Assembly: GCA_902620895.1 (NCBI GenBank)
Contig: CACNJU010000017.1
Span: forward strand, 1-37,012
Origin: an uncultured Prochlorococcus sp.
GTDB lineage: Bacteria; Cyanobacteriota; Cyanobacteriia; PCC-6307; Cyanobiaceae
Direction: 5' to 3'
DNA length: 37,012 nucleotides
A model generated the notes under the pieces. That model ran no database searches and had not been told where the DNA came from. It saw nothing but the letters and a program-made list of their open reading frames with translations. This document shows positions 35,502 to 37,012 of this stretch, piece by piece. The translations under genes were made by a program, and so were the position numbers. The first letter of the stretch is position 1; every line of letters starts with the position of its first letter.

Positions 35502-35609
35502 ATGACTCCTGAAGCAGAAAGATTTAACGGTTGGGCAGCAATGCTCGGTTTCGTTGCAGCTGTTGGCGCATACGTAACAACTGGTCAAATTATTCCTGGT
35601 TGGTTCTAA
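35502..35609 (+). CDS. hli: High-light-inducible protein (Hli, 35 aa)
   Basis: A 35-residue thylakoid protein: MTPEAERFNGWAAMLGFVAA then VGAYVTTGQIIPGWF. It matches the single-helix chlorophyll-binding CAB/ELIP motif (A-E-R-x-N-G-W/R-x-A-M-x-G-F), with Trp at the usual Arg position. Hli proteins bind chlorophyll and carotenoid and protect against light stress. The ending TGQIIPGWF is the signature of the multi-copy type shared with cyanophages. Its stop overlaps the next hli ATG (TAATG). Upstream is the HLR1 motif. Confidence 0.92.
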   Translation: MTPEAERFNGWAAMLGFVAAVGAYVTTGQIIPGWF

Positions 35610-35743
35610 TGACAAACACAAAAACAGTTGAGAAGGAAAAGGTTATAGCTGAGAAGCTTAACGGCAGATTTGCAATGATGGGCTTTATTGCTCTTATTGG
35701 CGCTTATCTAACAACAGGACAAATTATTCCAGGCTTTGTGTAA
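35609..35743 (+). CDS. hli: High-light-inducible protein (Hli, 44 aa)
   Basis: A 44-residue protein, MTNTKTVEKEKVIAEKLNGR then FAMMGFIALIGAYLTTGQII and PGFV. The CAB motif E-K-L-N-G-R-F-A-M-M-G-F is intact, with the Glu and Arg that ligate chlorophyll and pair across helices. The N-terminus is charged. It overlaps both neighbours by one base (TAATG junctions), so it is translationally coupled in the operon. It has the same TGQIIPGF-type tail as the first hli. Confidence 0.93.
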   Translation: MTNTKTVEKEKVIAEKLNGRFAMMGFIALIGAYLTTGQIIPGFV

Positions 35744-35925
35744 TGCTCGAGGCAGGAATTAACACTTGGATTAACACTATACTTTTTCCTTTTATGCCAG
35801 TCATAACAGTATTTCTTGTTAGTGGATTAATGTTGAGTGATTTGCCATGGAATGATGATGATGACGATGATGATGGCGGTGGATTAATTTCCCCGGTGTA
35901 TAACTATGTTCCCCAAGGGGCTTAG
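35743..35925 (+). CDS. Small single-pass membrane protein with Asp-run tail
   Basis: A 60-residue protein: one helix (NTILFPFMPVITVFLVSGLM, residues about 11-30), then LPWNDDDDDDDGGG and LISPVYNYVPQGA. It is encoded by a run of GAT/GAC triplets, a place where repeat length could vary. It is coupled by TAATG to the upstream hli and shares its architecture with the genes at 5136 and 34449. Placement inside an hli operon suggests a light-stress or thylakoid role; the function is unknown. Confidence 0.75.
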   Translation: MLEAGINTWINTILFPFMPVITVFLVSGLMLSDLPWNDDDDDDDGGGLISPVYNYVPQGA

Positions 35926-35940
35926 AGGACATGTATCAAA

Positions 35941-36054
35941 ATGATTTTCATCTCATCTTTATTTAACTCAGTTCCTTCAAGTGCTAAAGACCTTTTAGAG
36001 TTTGGTTTCTTTCTTACTGTGGGTATTACAGCAGGAAAAGTAGGACTCTTATGA
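35941..36054 (+). CDS. Tiny membrane peptide in the hli operon (37 aa)
   Basis: A 37-residue peptide: MIFISSLFNSVPSSAKDLLE then FGFFLTVGITAGKVGLL. The C-terminal part is hydrophobic and would span the membrane once; the Gly-containing TVGITAGKVG is helix-friendly. AGAGGA lies 10 bp before the ATG. The stop overlaps the next start as ATGA. No family recognised. Confidence 0.55.
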   Translation: MIFISSLFNSVPSSAKDLLEFGFFLTVGITAGKVGLL

Positions 36055-36137
36055 AAACATATCTAATTGCCATATCACTATTTGGCATTTCAGTAATTAC
36101 TACTGCGATAGCACCAAGTATTGCTTACGCACTATAA
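36051..36137 (+). CDS. Tiny signal-like peptide in the hli operon (28 aa)
   Basis: A 28-residue peptide: MKTYLIAISLFGISVITTAI then APSIAYAL. It starts with Lys and is followed by a hydrophobic stretch and a likely cleavage-like AYA end, so it resembles a bare signal peptide or a tiny membrane peptide. It overlaps the upstream gene by 4 bp (ATGA), supporting translation. Function unknown. Confidence 0.5.
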   Translation: MKTYLIAISLFGISVITTAIAPSIAYAL

Positions 36138-36172
36138 AAATTTAATCACTCCTATTAACGAACAATTAAAAA

Positions 36173-36301
36173 ATGGAAAACTCAAAACCAACTTATTGGC
36201 AAAATGCCGAGAGAACCAATGGAAGAATGGCAATGATGGGTTTATTCGCATTGGTTGTAAACTACGGTCTTTTTGGCTGGATCATCCCAGGTATTTTTTA
36301 A
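36173..36301 (+). CDS. hli: High-light-inducible protein (Hli, 42 aa)
   Basis: A 42-residue protein, MENSKPTYWQNAERTNGRMA then MMGLFALVVNYGLFGWIIPG and IF. The CAB core A-E-R-T-N-G-R-M-A-M-M-G is intact. The tail FGWIIPGIF lacks the TGQ of the other two, so it is a different subtype. It lies 35 bp after the tiny peptide and 1 bp before the next ATG. Expected role is thylakoid chlorophyll binding under high light. Confidence 0.92.
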   Translation: MENSKPTYWQNAERTNGRMAMMGLFALVVNYGLFGWIIPGIF

Positions 36302-36302
36302 A

Positions 36303-36398
36303 ATGAATATAGATATTTTCTTAATCTCTTTCTTTACATATCTATTAGTGCCAGTGGTAATGGTTGCTAAGGGTAGAAAAAAAAAGGGGGCATTTTAA
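36303..36398 (+). CDS. Tiny single-pass membrane peptide (31 aa)
   Basis: A 31-residue peptide: MNIDIFLISFFTYLLVPVVM then VAKGRKKKGAF. One helix (residues 4-22) is followed by a basic RKKK end, consistent with a cytoplasm- or stroma-facing C-terminus. It starts 1 bp after the hli stop and its own stop is 1 bp before the next ATG. No family recognised; the context supports a light-stress role. Confidence 0.6.
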   Translation: MNIDIFLISFFTYLLVPVVMVAKGRKKKGAF

Positions 36399-36399
36399 A

Positions 36400-36576
36400 A
36401 TGTCTTATTTCGCAAAAAATAATTATATAAAATATGACGAATGGTTTGATGAGAATATTTCTCCACTTGATTTAAAATTTTATTATGAAGAAAAACGATT
36501 CTCAAATACTCTTCATGAAAAATTTTATTTATTGTCAACCTCAAAAATATTCATTGGGGGTTCTGAAAAAAAATGA
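36400..36576 (+). CDS. Small soluble protein at the end of the hli operon (58 aa)
   Basis: A 58-residue protein: MSYFAKNNYIKYDEWFDENI then SPLDLKFYYEEKRFSNTLHE and KFYLLSTSKIFIGGSEKK. It is rich in Tyr, Phe and acidic residues, with no membrane segment. The upstream frame is open to 36364, but the ATG at 36400 sits right after the previous stop. I do not recognise a family. It closes the tightly spaced operon. Confidence 0.6.
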   Translation: MSYFAKNNYIKYDEWFDENISPLDLKFYYEEKRFSNTLHEKFYLLSTSKIFIGGSEKK

Positions 36577-36654
36577 TTAATATAAAATATTTTTTTTAAT
36601 TACTGCTCCTAATAATAATTAAAGAAAAATAAGGTAAGTGATTATTTTATCAAC

Positions 36655-36678
36655 AAAAAAAGGACGTAAGATACGTCC
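36655..36678 (-). terminator. Hairpin with minus-strand U-run
   Basis: GGACGTA (36662-36668) pairs with TACGTCC (36672-36678) around an AGA loop; on the minus strand it is followed by seven T. It would end leftward transcription from the partial gene at the window end or from an intermediate promoter. On the plus strand it has no U-run. Confidence 0.6.
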
Positions 36679-36744
36679 GATTAAAAAGCTTGATAATCCC
36701 CATCACCCAGCCTTTTGTAAAATCCTAGCACTATATATGGTGTT

Positions 36745-36845
36745 TGTAAGTAATAAAAATCACCTATTGATGGGGTTGTTTGTTTCTGTTTAATTTGTCA
36801 TGATAGAAATCCCCATCATCCAGGCTCGCAAGGGTCTTTTTTTTT
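36745..36845 (+). ncRNA. Candidate small RNA with a Rho-independent terminator
   Basis: TATATAT at 36732-36738 could be a -10 box. The transcript would contain TGATGGGG (36768-36775) pairing with CCCCATCA (36811-36818), then AGGCTC / GGGTCT with a GCAA tetraloop (36822-36837) and nine T. No long open frame is present on this strand here. A near copy of the 3' motif, AATCCCCATCACCCAG, lies upstream at 36695-36710. Boundaries are approximate. Confidence 0.45.
36822..36845 (+). terminator. Rho-independent terminator with GNRA loop
   Basis: A 6-bp stem, AGGCTC / GGGTCT, including G-U pairs, with a GCAA loop and nine T (36837-36845). It ends the candidate small RNA. Confidence 0.6.
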
Positions 36846-36864
36846 GCCTAAAAATAAAAGAAAA

Positions 36865-37012
36865 TTAGTTAATAAGAATTGTTTGAGATCCATCTTTATT
36901 ATCCGTTACGGTTATTTTTTTATTGGGAAATGACTTAGATAATAATGTTTTCAAATTTTTGTTTTTGTTTGAGATTATATATTCTTGTTCTTTAGCATTA
37001 GTTTTCTCTATC
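36865..37012 (-). CDS. 3' end of an unidentified gene (partial at window end)
   Basis: An open minus-strand frame enters from beyond the window and stops at 36865. It reads EKTNAKEQEYIISNKNKNLK then LLSKSFPNKKITVTDNKDGS and QTILIN. The pattern is charged and soluble, with a beta hairpin (KKITVTDNKDGSQTILI) near the end. Too little is visible to name a family. The start and length lie outside the window. Confidence 0.5.
   Translation of the reverse strand, partial: IEKTNAKEQEYIISNKNKNLKTLLSKSFPNKKITVTDNKDGSQTILIN

Overview
The window is strongly A+T-rich, densely packed with genes, and carries the oxygenic-phototroph gene chlH, several cyanobacteria-only families (DUF3038/DUF4335, DUF2949, DUF3318, CGLD27) and a cluster of tiny high-light-inducible (hli) genes. 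Together these point to a marine picocyanobacterium, most likely a high-light Prochlorococcus. This assignment is inference from gene content and composition; no database search was possible.

Region 1 (1 to about 23.67 kb) is core chromosome. It holds the 3' end of fmt, a TerC-like membrane protein, mfd (broken by one extra G in a G9 run), a leftward run dapB - membrane protein - UbiH-like monooxygenase - DUF2949 - DUF3038 - DUF4335, then chlH, a leftward S4-protein/tpiA/folP operon, an ABC half-transporter, carB, and a rightward overlapping run DUF3318 - rsfS - CGLD27 - asparaginase. It ends with an initiator tRNA-Met and its terminator.

Region 2 (23.7 to about 30.5 kb) looks like an integrated element or genomic-island edge. 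A tyrosine recombinase starts 229 bp after the tRNA, followed by an excisionase-like HTH gene, a protein made of 33-residue tandem repeats, several small orphan genes, and a PhoX-type Tat-exported alkaline phosphatase preceded by a Pho-box-like repeat. A 29-bp direct repeat (28/29 identical) lies about 5.0 kb apart at 25353 and 30366, bracketing the excisionase-to-phoX segment; each copy has a related hairpin nearby.

Region 3 (30.5 to 36.6 kb) is a small-protein island. It has a three-gene cassette with unusually strong AGGAGG Shine-Dalgarno sites, a MarR-family regulator, many proteins of 40-80 residues (a TM2 protein and acidic single-pass proteins among them), and a tightly coupled operon of three hli genes with five other tiny genes. 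A near-perfect HLR1 (RpaB) motif lies just upstream of the hli operon. Three leftward small genes (starts 32369, 33415, 35277) share a promoter/leader element, TTGAMAGTCGATCTAA followed by a short hairpin and a U-run next to the ATG. This is the strongest candidate for an undescribed regulatory module here.

Region 4 (36.6 kb to the end) has a candidate plus-strand small RNA (about 36745-36845) with its own terminator and a second copy of its 3' motif upstream, then the 3' end of a leftward gene.

The genes combine a housekeeping backbone with a tRNA-linked stress island: phosphate scavenging (PhoX), light stress (hli), a mobile-element integrase/excisionase pair and many small membrane or cytosolic proteins that probably respond to stress or phage.
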